A stretch of 64,000 bases of DNA from Holosporaceae bacterium (GTDB lineage: Bacteria; Pseudomonadota; Alphaproteobacteria; UBA7879; UBA5542), in assembly GCA_022646525.1 (NCBI GenBank), contig CP060261.1, positions 744,001 through 808,000 of the forward strand, in the 5' to 3' direction. This document shows positions 20,523 to 30,885 of the stretch, piece by piece; positions within the stretch are counted from its first letter, which is position 1, and each line of letters opens with the position of its first letter. Position numbers and translations under genes: made by a program. The notes under the pieces are model-generated. The model was given only the letters and a program-made list of their open reading frames with translations, had not been told where the DNA came from and made no database searches.

Positions 20523-22072
20523 ATGTCTTTTTTAAGTCTATGGCCACCGTAAGTGGTTTTACGCTTCTCAGCCGCATAACCGGGTATTTTCGTGATGTTA
20601 TGATTGGGTCTGTATTTGGGGATACAGGCCTGTCTGATATTTTTTCCAAGCCTTTCGGTTGCCTAATCTTTTTCGGCGTCTTTTTGCCGAAGGCGCCTTA
20701 AACTCTGCATTTATTCCACTATTTTCTAAAATAAATGTGCGCCAAGGAAAGAAGGATGCTCAAAAATTTGCGCAAACAGTTTTTACAATTCTTGGCTTTA
20801 TTCTTTTCGTATTAACGGTTGTATTTGAAATATTTATGCCACAGGTTATGGGCGTGATTTCCCCAGGGTTTAAGGAAAACCCTGAGAAGTTTTATTTGGC
20901 CGTTCATATGGGCCGGATTGTTTTTCCATACATTCTTTTTATTTTCTTAGGGGCCCTGTGCGCAGGGGTGTTGAATGGTTTGAATCGCTTTGTGGCGGCG
21001 ACGGCTTCACCCCTTCTTTTGAATGTTTTTTGTATTACAGCATTGCTTTGGCAAACGTCTAGCTTAATTGAGACAAGTTATATTTTAAGTTGGAGTGTTC
21101 TGTTTGCTGGGGTGGCCCAGTTTATTTGGGTTTTGTACGCATGCCATTTACTTGACTATAAGATGATGTTTAAGTCTTTCTCTATTTCACCAGAAGTGAA
21201 AAAACTTTTACGCCGTATGGTACCGGGGCTTGCAAGTGCAGGGGTTTACCAAATCAATTTATTGATTTCAAACAGTGTGGCGTCCTTTATTCCTATGGCA
21301 GTGTCTTATTTGGCCTATGCAGACTGCATCAACCAATTTCCTTTAGCGATGACGGGTATTGGCATTGGAACGGTTTTGTTGCCGTTACTCAGCCAGAAAA
21401 GAGAGCAAGAAAACTTCAAAGAAGCTCAGTATCTTGAAAATCGGGTGTTGCAGTTTGGGTGCTTTTTAACTTTTCCAGCTACTATTGCCCTTTATGTGAT
21501 GGCATTGCCCATTATCATGACACTGTTTCAACATGGGCGTTTTACGGAGCATATGTCGATTGAGGTGGCGAAGGTTTTGTGTATCTATGTGTTTGCGCTG
21601 CCCCCAAATGTGGTTATTAAAATTTTAAGCACGAGTTTTTTTCGCCCGTGGCAATACCAAAACACCGATGATGGTTGCCACTTTGGCGATTGCTTCAAAT
21701 ATTGGTCTGACTTTTCTTTTGTTTCGATATTTTTCGTACTATGGCATTGCTGCCGCAGCCGTTATTGCATCGTGGATCAATATGTTGGTTTTAGGAGGAT
21801 GTTTGCTGCGTACAGATGATTACGCCTTAGATCGCCGTCTTTTGTCTTCTTGTCTACGTCTTTTGTTTGCGGGCTTTTTTATGGGGGGTGCCCTTTTATT
21901 TGTGCGCCCTTATGTAATGCCGTACTTTGGCCATCAGGTGGTTTTAGATTTTTCTCTGCTGAGCTGCTATATTGCTTTGGGACTGGCTGTTTATTTACTA
22001 TTTGTGTGGGTTCTAAAAGGGCTGACGGTGAAAGAGTTCCATGAAGCCATGAATCGAACGGATATAAAATGA
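20523..22072 (+). CDS. murJ: Lipid II flippase MurJ
   Basis: MurJ (MviN) flips the peptidoglycan precursor lipid II across the inner membrane. Start ATG at 20523; a T run near 20530 needs one more T to read MSFFKSMATVSGFTLLSRIT, and shifts near 20650 and 21650 join the rest. Conserved loop GYFRDVMIGSVFGDTGLSD and LPNLFRRLFAEGALNSAFIP are unmistakable. About 515 aa with about 14 hydrophobic segments. Its TGA stop overlaps the ATG of trpS in ATGA. Confidence 0.95.
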
Positions 22073-23076
22073 AGAAAAGAATATTGTCTGGCATACAGCC
22101 TACAGGAAACCTGCATTTGGGCAACTATTTGGGGGCTTTGAAAAATTGGGTGCACATGCAGAATGATGCCGAGGCCCTTTTTTGTGTGGTTGACTTGCAT
22201 GCACTAACGGTGCCGCAAAACCCTGAAAAGTTAAAACAGCACATTATTGATACAGCGATGATGTATGTGGCGGTAGGCATCGACCCTGAAAAAAGCACTA
22301 TTTTTGTGCAAAGTATGGTGCCCGCCCATGCCGAGCTTTCTTGGTTGCTTTCTTGCCAAGCGCCCCTTGGTTGGTTGAATCGTATGACCCAGTTTAAAGA
22401 CAAGGCAGGTGCGCAGCAAGATAAGCAAAGGCTTGGCTTGTATGCATACCCCGTATTGATGGCAGCAGATATTTTAACTTACCAGGCAACGCATGTGCCA
22501 GTAGGGGAAGATCAAAAACAGCACTTAGAGCTGGCCCGTGACTTGGCGCAATTGATGAACCGCGCCTTTAAAGATGGGCTTTTAACTGTGCCTGAGCCTC
22601 AAATTATGGGGGCGGGCACTCGGGTAATGAGTCTTAAGGACGGCACTAACAAAATGAGCAAGTCAGACCCATCTGATAATGCGCGCATCAATATGCTGGA
22701 CGACGACGATGTTATCGCGCGTAAAATTAAAAAGGCAACAACGGATACAGACCCTTTTCCTGACACATTTTCTGCCTGTGGTAAGCGCCCACACGTTGAA
22801 AACTTGATCAGTATTTTTGCCGCATTAAAAGATATATCACCGCAGAAGGTGTGTGATACGTATGGTGGCGCGAATTTTTCAGGGTTTAAAGACGACCTTG
22901 CTGACGCAACCATTCAAGCGATTGGCCCAATACGTGATCGCTTTAAAGATTTAAAAGCCTCTCCTAAAAAAATGAAAGACATTTTGAATTTAGGTGCAGA
23001 AAAGGCTAATAAACTTTCTCAAGAAACTCTTTCTGATGTTAAGCGGGCCATGGGGTTGCCGGTAACATATCGATAA
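22069..23076 (+). CDS. trpS: Tryptophanyl-tRNA synthetase
   Basis: Class I aminoacyl-tRNA synthetase that charges tRNA-Trp. Intact, 335 aa. The HIGH-equivalent sits in PTGNLHLGNYLGAL and the KMSKS loop in TNKMSKSDPSDN, with LGLYAYPVLMAADIL and HVPVGEDQKQHLE as further family marks. Translation is coupled to murJ through ATGA, an order shared with many alphaproteobacteria. The stop lies 10 bp from the convergent stop of the next gene. Confidence 0.98.
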   Translation: MKKRILSGIQPTGNLHLGNYLGALKNWVHMQNDAEALFCVVDLHALTVPQNPEKLKQHIIDTAMMYVAVGIDPEKSTIFVQSMVPAHAELSWLLSCQAPLGWLNRMTQFKDKAGAQQDKQRLGLYAYPVLMAADILTYQATHVPVGEDQKQHLELARDLAQLMNRAFKDGLLTVPEPQIMGAGTRVMSLKDGTNKMSKSDPSDNARINMLDDDDVIARKIKKATTDTDPFPDTFSACGKRPHVENLISIFAALKDISPQKVCDTYGGANFSGFKDDLADATIQAIGPIRDRFKDLKASPKKMKDILNLGAEKANKLSQETLSDVKRAMGLPVTYR

Positions 23077-23086
23077 GCTTTAGGGT

Positions 23087-24321
23087 TTAATGATCCCAAA
23101 ATGGTTCAACATCATCAAAACCATCTGCGCTGGCAGAACCGTCGGGACTAAGCCCTGGCTCAGATGCAGCAGAAGGGCTTGCCGTTCTTCTAGGGCTGAA
23201 GATGATGGCTGTGACGCCGAAACTGGTTGTGACCCGCCGCTTACACTTCGACCCTCTCTTGGGCCGAAAGCTGCCTGAAAACTCTCATGTGGCACTGAAG
23301 CACCTTCAAATTGACTGTAGTGAATAGAGCCCGCGCTGACACGTCGCGCACCGAGACGACCTTGAGATGGTGAGGCATGTCGACTTCTTGGTGAAGCATA
23401 TGTGCTGTCAAAAGAAGCGTCGGGTCTTTCAAAATCGGTACGCTGCATGTGGCTTTGTGATGTCGATTGATAGCGCTTCCCACCTTGGCGACTTTGATAA
23501 GGAACGCCTGCTGCATTTACATGGCAAGCGGGCACAAGTCTAAAGCTGGGGGTAGGTGTGAGACATGCCCCACAAAGCGCACGCAATTGTGTGCCTTCGG
23601 GTGCATTCATAGTGCAAATTTGTGCGGCCTGACGCGCTTTTTGCACACGCTCTTTCCGCAGCCTGGTTTGGCGTTTATTGTATTTATGTGTGGCCCAGCG
23701 GTGGGTGCTGTTGATGCCACGGCGAAAACCGCGATACCCTTTCTTTACACCGCCAAAAAAGGCTTTCCGGGCCCGAGAAAATCGGGTGGATTGTTGTTCT
23801 TCTTCATCGGTATCGGCATCTTCACCACCATAAGAGCCAAATTCACTGTCTTCAAAGCTGCTTCCGCTGCTGTCAAAACTATCAAAGCTGCCACTGGACG
23901 ACCTCTTTGACCGACTTGAACGGCGATAACTTTGAATAGGCGTGCCAGGTGATTGCGAAGCAAACGAAGTGGGGGTTTGATATTTTTCAGGGATGGCCTT
24001 ATGTGGCCGATAGTTTTTTGGAGGCAATGTGCACACATTTTGGCAAAAAGTTTCAAAGCATCTAGGATGTGTTTGGGCAAATCGCCTGTAGGCCTCTTTT
24101 GCTTTTGGTGTGTTGGCAAGTTGTGGGCGAAACCCATAATAACGATAAGGGCTGACTTCCGAGCGAAGACAAGCAATAAAATGATTTAAATTACCGCATG
24201 CAATAGCCGCGCAAGGCGATATACCAGAAAAAATGCTGCTAACAGTGCTATGCTGATAAAAAGATAGCGCCTTAGGTGCATATAAAAAGGGGAGTAATAA
24301 AAATATTAAAAACTTTCGCAT
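23087..24321 (-). CDS. Secreted ten-cysteine protein A (unknown family)
   Basis: Not recognised. The start is the ATG of MRKFLIFLLLPFLYAPKALS, because GGAGG sits 5 bases before it; an upstream in-frame ATG at 24336 overlaps that site. After the signal peptide come six cysteines (residues 37, 42, 51, 88, 93, 97) spaced C-x4-C-x8-C-x36-C-x4-C-x3-C, then a Ser/Arg/Asp-rich low-complexity tract, a basic segment, and a second module C-x13-C-x2-C-x12-C. Both modules recur in the divergent gene at 24517. The Ser-rich C-terminal region reads ASPRSRHASPSQ. A shift near 23185 is needed for the natural C-terminus SPDGSASADGFDDVEPFWDH; as written the frame continues to 23080. About 411 aa. Confidence 0.7.
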
Positions 24322-24516
24322 ACGGGCCTCCACCATTTATTACAGCATAAGATAGGCCACGCGTCTACGCTCAAAAAAAAAGGGGGGCTAGTATAAGATT
24401 CACTTGGCTAAATCTTGTTTCGTAAGATTAGTGTTGCGTTTATGCGCTCTCTTTTCAACAGCCATATTCCATGCCATGATAAAGTAATTGATTTCTAAAA
24501 GAAGTAGGAGGCACGG

Positions 24517-25507
24517 GTGAAGGGTGTAGGCAAAATTTTCACAAACCTATGGTGTAAAGATAGGCGCAGTTTAGGCTTATTGGTTGGATACGTTGCGATT
24601 TTATGGTTTTCTGTATGCCCTTCTGCCGCGGCACACTTAGGTGGGTTTGGCTATCAACACCCACATCCACCTGCTGCGCCTTGGGGTGGGCACGCATCAC
24701 AGCCCTTATTTACCTATCAACAGCCAGCGTATGGGGCCTATGGTTACCATGCTGGGTATGGTGCAGTGCATCCAACGCCTTATTCAGCCCAAGGTGGGTT
24801 TCAGGGTGGGGGTGGTGCACCCGCCAGCACCCAACACCACAAACAGCCCCAAGCGTGTCGCATTAAGAATTGCAGTACTTTAGGGGGGTTTAAACGATGC
24901 TTGGCGACGAAAAGCAGCCCTTATGCAACTTATGTGCGCCAACCCTATAAAGCAGAAACGCAAAGCGCAAATGATGCTTTTCAAGAATTTATTCACCGGC
25001 GCCCCAAGTGTTATCGTGCTTTTTGCCTGGGCATGTGTATCGAGGTAAGCCAGCGCATTCAAAATGCCCGCCCCCCTGTGTGCGGCCTGAAACAGCCCCA
25101 CCTTCCGTGAAAGTCAGCAAGCAGCAGCCATGTTAACAGCCTATCATCGTCGTAAACGGTGGGCTGATGCCAAACGTGTGTGCCAACAAAATTCACTTGC
25201 AGGCCGACAATTGCGCATGCTGTGCAGTGCCTGCGACGAAGTTTTAGAAGGCAGCCGCCCGTTGTGGCCCCGTGCCGAATTCAAATATTAGGCGTGGGCG
25301 ATGATGGAAAGTTAGAGTTAAAAAAGAAGCTCTAAGGAAAAAGCCCCAAGAAATTAGGGAAGAGGAGAAGCAAGTTGATGACATAAGAGAAGACAGAGAT
25401 GTGTCCCCGAAAACCGATGAGGGTTCTATGATCTCACGTGTAGCTCCAGTTCGGTTTTTTTAGAAAATCCCCAACCGCAGCGCGCTGTTGGCACGGCACC
25501 TTTTTAA
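24517..25507 (+). CDS. Secreted ten-cysteine protein B (unknown family)
   Basis: Not recognised, but homologous to protein A on the opposite strand. Starts with GTG at 24517 behind a perfect AGGAGG. The signal peptide ends near PSAAA. Residues 40-110 are rich in Gly, Tyr, Gln, His and Pro (FTYQQPAYGAYGYHAGYGAV). Cysteines 114, 119, 128, 165, 170 and 174 have exactly the spacing of protein A, with shared SPY and P-[RK]-C-[FY]-x2-FC. After a shift near 25105 the second module C-x13-C-x2-C appears (GRQLRMLCSACDEVLEG). Further shifts near 25262, 25315 and 25450 give a charged tail ending QPQRAVGTAPF at 25507. About 325 aa. Confidence 0.65.
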
Positions 25508-25559
25508 TCAGTTTAAAGGTATTTTAAAAGTGCCTCCAGCAGCCTAAAAACTCAAAAGC

Positions 25560-26263
25560 CTAAGGTATATAGGCTTTAGAAATCTCCCATTCATATTCGT
25601 GAAGCTTTTCTTTTTTTTTCTCTTAGCCGCAAGTGTTGTTTCAACAAAATCTAAACTAAACCCTTCATACCCTCTTTTAAGGCGATTTCTTAGTTGGGCT
25701 TCATATTCTTTATTATGAGAAAAAAGTACCTTTGTTCAAATCTTCTCGAACATATGCCATGGCTTCATCTGCTCGGGCTCTCCGTTCAAGTAATCTTCCT
25801 ACCAATTCTTCAGATAATAGCTTTCCCTCTTCATTGGCGCTAACAGCAGCTGCGGTTCCTTCACGCAATAGAGCATCGGCACGTTTTGACCCTGATTGAC
25901 ACTGACTGTACCATGGGCGCAGAAAAGCTAGGGCTTGCTCATTTCGCTCTTTACGTTTTTCTAGTGCGCGGGCCTGTTCTGCTTTTGCCCGGGCTTTTTG
26001 GTGCGCACGTTCTTTTTTTTTTTGAGCGTCACGATATTGGCGCTCTCTTAAAGCTTGTTTACGACGCTCTAAAGCAAGCTCTTCTGCTTTTAAGTCGCGT
26101 TCTTCAGCTCTGTCATCAAAATGCATTCCGGCAAGGGCGTGGGTAAGGCGACGTTCTTGGCGGCCTTCCCAGACTTCCCAATCTGAACCATGGGCAGACT
26201 GGCTTTGGAAAGAAGCCATCATAAAAATTGAAAAAAAAACATAAACGTTTGAAACCGTGTCAT
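25560..26263 (-). CDS. Secreted helical, highly charged protein (unknown)
   Basis: Not recognised. The ATG at 26263 has AAGGAG at the right distance. One shift in the nine-T run near 26240 gives a signal peptide (MTRFQTFMFFFSIF continuing MMASFQSQSAHG). The mature part is Arg/Glu/Lys/Ala-rich and predicted helical (EERDLKAEELALERRKQALR, AHQKARAKAEQARALEKRKE), followed by SELVGRLLERR-like helices. Shifts near 25727 and 25600 give the C-terminus ending ISKAYIP. About 234 aa. It is convergent with gene B, separated by 52 bp without an obvious terminator. The 265 bp upstream to lysR contain no gene. Confidence 0.6.
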
Positions 26264-26528
26264 TTTGTGTGCTCCTTGTACTAGACCTATGTAGCTGTTT
26301 AAAAAACCACGTCGTAAAGTTGAAAAATATCTTTTTTTCTAATTTAATTACCCACTATATGCGCTTGTTTTATGGAAAATTCAATATATTCAGTAAAAAT
26401 ATTAGAATAATGGAGAAGCTGTGGCGCGTTAAGTTACCTAGGTTATTTGGGTAGATGCTTGATAAAAAAATACAGGTTTCTAGTAAGCTTATGTTGGCTT
26501 ATAAAACCATTACGACGTTGGCGCGCAT

Positions 26529-27420
26529 TCAATGATAGGTAAGCGTGCCCAAATATTTGCGCATCAAATTTTCAAATGATTCAATTTTCTTAAGATTGAT
26601 AGGCAGTGTATTGGGGTTGACGGCAAAATAACTGCGGAATGTGGGGCCTTTACATCGGGCAAAATGCGTACAAGATTTCCTTCATAAAGAGCATTTGTTT
26701 CTGCGGCACAAGAAATGATGCCTGCCCCGAGGGTGGCCAGCTCAAATAATGTTGTGGTGGAATTGACGCTAAGCTTTGATTGAAGCGCTTCATTTTTTGC
26801 AAATAAAGGTGCCAATCAACGTCTTCAAAGTTTGTGTATGGCGAGGGGCCATAACTTAACACTAGTATGCCGATTTAAGTCAGAAACTGATTGTGGTATG
26901 CCAAATTTCTCAAGATAGCTTTGGCTTGCATAGAGTCCATGGTGATATTCGATATACCAGCGACGTATAAAAGTAGAGCTGTCGGCAATCGACCGAAACA
27001 GCACATCTGTTGTGAGCTCAGTTTCACGTGTGATGTGGTCGGATGCTGAAATATTTAATTTGAATTCAGGGTTCATCGCCAAAAAATCAACAAAAAGCAG
27101 GAAGTGTCCACGTGCGTGCAAGAGACTGTGCTGCAGAAATTGTGATTTGATTGGTGTGTGGTTGGCTTGTACCAGAAACATCTTTTGGGCGTCTTCATAG
27201 GCCTCTACAATTTTTGTGCATGTTCGTAGAAAAGGCGTCCCCTATCTGTCAGCTCATTTTTTGCTTGGCGCGGGTAACAAGTTGTACGCCCATTAATTTT
27301 TCTATGGCATTGATGCGTTGCCAAAACAGCGTACGCCCCACACCAATTTCTTCAAGGCTGTTGGCAGAGCACCCACTTTCAACATATTTTATAAATGTTT
27401 TTAAGCTTTTTTTGATCCAT
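26529..27420 (-). CDS. LysR-family transcriptional regulator (frame-broken)
   Basis: Helix-turn-helix regulator with an effector-binding domain. From MDQKKLKTFIKYVE at 27420, after shifts near 27395, 27270 and 27205, it reads RTLFWQRINAIEKLMGVQLV and LTDRGRLFYEHAQKIVEAYE, the usual LysR wHTH-to-linker sequence. The 118-aa central frame includes FLLFVDFLAMNPEFKLNISA, and later RRWYIEYHHGLYAS matches the effector domain. Shifts near 26850, 26800 and 26590 lead to the natural end RKYLGTLTYH at 26529. About 290 aa. An AT-rich intergenic region separates it from a divergent unknown gene, the usual LysR target arrangement. Confidence 0.8.
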
Positions 27421-27574
27421 CTTAATATTCGTTATTATTTATCGTAATTAACAAAAGTTTTTTATCATAATTTAGGATATTTTTAAGCCCATTTGTTGCA
27501 ATAAAAAATAACCATATGAAATATATGAATATTTATAAATATAGATTATCAAAAAAAACAGTTGACACAAAGGA

Positions 27575-28187
27575 ATGTGCGCAGGTATGACTTTTATTAT
27601 GTTCAGAATAAGTGACAAATTATGTCAAAAAATAATATACAAAAAGATCCGAGAGTCTTTCATTATGGGATATCTAGCAAGTGCGGACATTCACCCCAAA
27701 TATTTAATTGACCGGAACCATTATAATTGGGCCAACAATTTATCTTTTTTGTCTTTACCAATTTTTTGATGGATTAAATGATACCCATGACCTTCTTGAA
27801 ACAGTAAAAGACTTTATTCGGCTTTTTGGTTTCTAAGGGGTATGGTTTAGAAAATGTTTTATATGAAGTGGCATCAAACCCACATCTTTTTTCTTAAGGC
27901 ACGATTTTTGATTTCTCTATTGTCTAAACAAGAAATTCAGGAAATATTTGAATTTTTAAATTCAAGCCACTTTAAGTTTGATGCCGATTTTCTGGGGAAA
28001 TTAGAACGTATTTATTCTAGAAGAAAGTCTTTTGATACGTATGCTCGTCGTCGTGACTATTTACTCAGCTTTATTGCAGAGCATAAAAACAAAATAAAGA
28101 CAAGATTTTAGCCAAAAAATTAACTGGAAATCTTATAAAGCCATCAAAAAACTTTTAGAAGACATAAAAAGATTTATCTTGGTGTAA
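27575..28187 (+). CDS. Unknown protein divergent from lysR (frame-broken)
   Basis: Not recognised. The start is unclear: the open frame begins at 27575, and ATGs at 27526 and 27622 in other frames are alternatives. Coherent stretches joined by shifts near 27765, 27835 and 27890 are FFDGLNDTHDLLETVKDFIR, ENVLYEVASNPHLFS and LLSKQEIQEIFEFLNS. The frame is then stable to TYARRRDYLLSFIAEHKNK, and a shift near 28100 gives a Lys-rich end at 28187. No signal peptide. The base composition is more AT-rich than that of its neighbours, which could mean acquisition. About 200 aa. Confidence 0.4.
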
Positions 28188-28215
28188 CCCTGTCTAAGAT
28201 AGGAGATGATGCCTT

Positions 28216-29577
28216 TTATTTCGGGGCATAGGGGTTTTTGCCGCCACGCGGCAGCAGGCGAAGGGGTACGCCAGATAAAGAAAAATCCTTAGCAAGACGG
28301 TTTTTCAAATAACGTAAATAGCTTTCGGGCAGGGCTTTCGGCTGGCTAATAAACAGCGCAAACGTTGGGGGCCGGCTTTTGATTTGTGTCATATAGCGAA
28401 TTTTAACGCGGCGCCCTTTTGACAGGGGTGGGGGGTGATGGTGCTGTACGGCATCAAGCCACTGGTTTAACTTGCCTGTTGTGATGCGTTGATTCCACGT
28501 GGTGTAGGCGGCACCCACGGCGTCGAACACTTTTTCAACATTGCGGCCTGATAAGGCTGATACATGCACAAAGGGTAAGCCCACCACTTGCGGCAATTCT
28601 TCGCCAAGGCGCAGGCGCATTTCTTTCAGTGTTGCGTTTAAATCTTCAACAAGGTCGATTTTATTAAGGACGATCACCAAGATGCGCCCTTCTTCAATGA
28701 TATGGTGGGCAATGGTTAAGTCTTGCTTTTCAAGGGGCATGGTGGCGTCAAGAACCAAGCATACGACTTCGGCATATTGAATGGCACGTTTTGCTTCTTT
28801 GGCCATTATTTTTTCAAGGTCGTGAACGACTTTGGCTTTTTTGCGAAGACCCGCCGTGTCAAACAAGAGATAACTTTGCCCATTTTGATGAAATGAAACC
28901 GACTGTGTATCGCGTGTTAACCCTGCTGTGGGGCCCGTTAAGAATCGCTCTTCTTCAATGATTTGATTGATCAGTGTTGATTTCCCTGCATTGGGACGCC
29001 CAACAATGGCAAGATTGATAGGTTTTTCTGGGTTTTCCTCTATATCTTCTGAGGGAGATTCCTTCTCTTTGTATGCATCGTAGTGGGGCTGCAGAACTTC
29101 ATAGAGAAGGTGGAGTCCTTGCCCATGCTCGGCCGAGAGAGGGACCGGGGTTGAGAATCCTATTTTTTCAATTTCACTTAAGACATCGGCTGTGGGTGCC
29201 GATTCTGCTTTATTCAAAACTAAAACACAGGGCTTGTCTTGTTTACGAATATGGCGGGCAAACCCCTTATCAAGGTGTGTGATGCCTTCACGGCTGTCGA
29301 GTACGAAAAGCAAAAGATCAGCTTCTTCGATAGCTTTTTCTGTTTGTGCCCACATGCTTTTTAAAAGCGCATCTGTTTTTTTTGGCATATGTTCGGTTTC
29401 AATGCCGGGTGTGTCAATCAATGAGAAGGTCAGGTCAGCCAGTGCGCCTTCTGCCATGCGGCGGTCACGTGTGACACCGGGTTCGTCATGAACAATGGCC
29501 AGTTTTTTGCCAGCAAGGCGGTTGAAAAGGGTTGATTTACCGACGTTAGGACGCCCGATCAATGTAATGGTAAACAT
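28216..29577 (-). CDS. der: Ribosome-assembly GTPase Der (EngA)
   Basis: Double-GTPase needed for 50S ribosome maturation. Intact, 453 aa. Two G1 loops (GRPNVGKSTLFNRL near residue 8 and GRPNAGKSTLINQ near 193), two G3 motifs (DTPG, DTAG) and two NKxD motifs (LNKAES, LNKIDL) are visible; the KH-like C-terminal domain ends PRGGKNPYAPK. Starts 3 bp after the bamB stop. The TPR-bamB-der order is common in alphaproteobacteria. Confidence 0.98.
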   Translation of the reverse strand: MFTITLIGRPNVGKSTLFNRLAGKKLAIVHDEPGVTRDRRMAEGALADLTFSLIDTPGIETEHMPKKTDALLKSMWAQTEKAIEEADLLLFVLDSREGITHLDKGFARHIRKQDKPCVLVLNKAESAPTADVLSEIEKIGFSTPVPLSAEHGQGLHLLYEVLQPHYDAYKEKESPSEDIEENPEKPINLAIVGRPNAGKSTLINQIIEEERFLTGPTAGLTRDTQSVSFHQNGQSYLLFDTAGLRKKAKVVHDLEKIMAKEAKRAIQYAEVVCLVLDATMPLEKQDLTIAHHIIEEGRILVIVLNKIDLVEDLNATLKEMRLRLGEELPQVVGLPFVHVSALSGRNVEKVFDAVGAAYTTWNQRITTGKLNQWLDAVQHHHPPPLSKGRRVKIRYMTQIKSRPPTFALFISQPKALPESYLRYLKNRLAKDFSLSGVPLRLLPRGGKNPYAPK

Positions 29578-29579
29578 AG

Positions 29580-30874
29580 CTATTCATAGGCGACAAGCGT
29601 GCCGTCCTCTAATAAAAAGTAAGCAACCTTATCTGCAACGATAGGGGGCAAGAATGTTGGGCGACCGAGACTAATTTCACCACTCATTTCGCCTGTTTGT
29701 GGCTTCAGGAAGAATGCTTTGCCTTCAGAGCTGGTTACAATTAATTTACCGCCAGCCATAATGGGGCCAGAAAAGACGTATTCTTTTTACGCCCATCAGG
29801 CTTGGGCAGTGATGTGACCCATATGATTTTTCCTGAATCTTTGACTAAGCATATAACTTGCTGATCGGTGGTGACGACGTAAAGGAAACTTTCGTTTACA
29901 AGTGGGGTTGTGGTGCTTTTAATTTCTCTTTCCCACACAATGTTGCCGTTACGGAACCTCATTCCCACCATACGGCCATTTTGAGAAAGGGCAAACACCA
30001 TGTCTTGGTCGATAACGGGCGAAGCCTTAATGTGGCTAACATAAGATGTGGAGCTAAACATTTTAATGGCTGACAGTGCCTCGGCCCATAACGCAAAGCC
30101 GTTTTCTCGACGCATGGCATAAATTTCACCTGATGAATAAGGTACAATAACGGTGTTGCCTTGAACGGCTGGTTTGGCACCCCCTAAAAGGGCGCAGGCG
30201 TGGTCGGTGCCTTCTTGTTGCCACAAAAGTCTGCCCGTAACAGCGTCTAAGCTTATGGCGCGGTTGTTTTTGGTAATCACATAAATGCGCCCCTTATAGT
30301 ATGTGGGGGCTGAACGCAGCGCATGCACCAACTTTCGGTGCCACAATATTTGGCCTGTTTCTGCGTCAAGAGCCGCCACACCTGCATCAGAGGCGCTTAC
30401 AAAGACACGGCCTTGCCCTAATGCAATACCGCCCCCTGAACACCCTTGAAATTTTTCTGACTTAAGCTGTTGCGACCATATTTTTTGCCCTGTTTTGGCG
30501 TTCATTGCTGAAACAGTGCCTGCGGCATCCATTGCAAAAATGCGTTCATTCTGAACGAGAGGCGTTGAAAGTAAGAATCCTGCACTTCCATTGCCTTGGC
30601 CAATGCTGCGTGACCAAAGTTTATTTGTAAGCGTACCTGCGTCAACATGGGGGATAAGGTTTTTGGGCCCATAGTCGGCCTGTGCCCAATCTGTATTCAA
30701 GATAGACTCTGAAACTGTCACATTAATGTTATCCGCATCAACATCTGGTGTGAGGGCCGAAAACCCTTCAAGAAGCTCGGTCCGTTTGCCAACAAGAGGC
30801 TCTTTTGCAGATTCACAGCCTGACAAGAAAATAAGGGCGCATACGGCCAATAAAGAAAGAAAATTCTTAATCAT
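29580..30874 (-). CDS. bamB: Outer-membrane protein assembly factor BamB
   Basis: Lipoprotein of the BAM complex that helps insert beta-barrels into the outer membrane. The signal peptide carries the lipobox FLSGC (MIKNFLSLLAVCALIFLSGC). The mature part is a PQQ-type beta-propeller with repeated A-x-[DN]A-x-TG-x-x-[IL]W motifs (ALDAETGQILWHRKL, SLDAVTGRLLWQQE). One shift near 29780 restores the last blades (KAFFLKPQTGEMSGEISLGR) and the end at 29580. About 431 aa, normal. Three overlapping barrel genes in this window are plausible clients. Confidence 0.93.
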
Positions 30875-30885
30875 AATCGGTTTAT

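Noticed and set aside
23467..24189. Open frames on the plus strand (23467-23910, 23953-24189) opposite cysteine protein A.
   Set aside because: No ribosome-binding sites or family features, and composition explained by the antisense of a Ser/Arg-rich gene.
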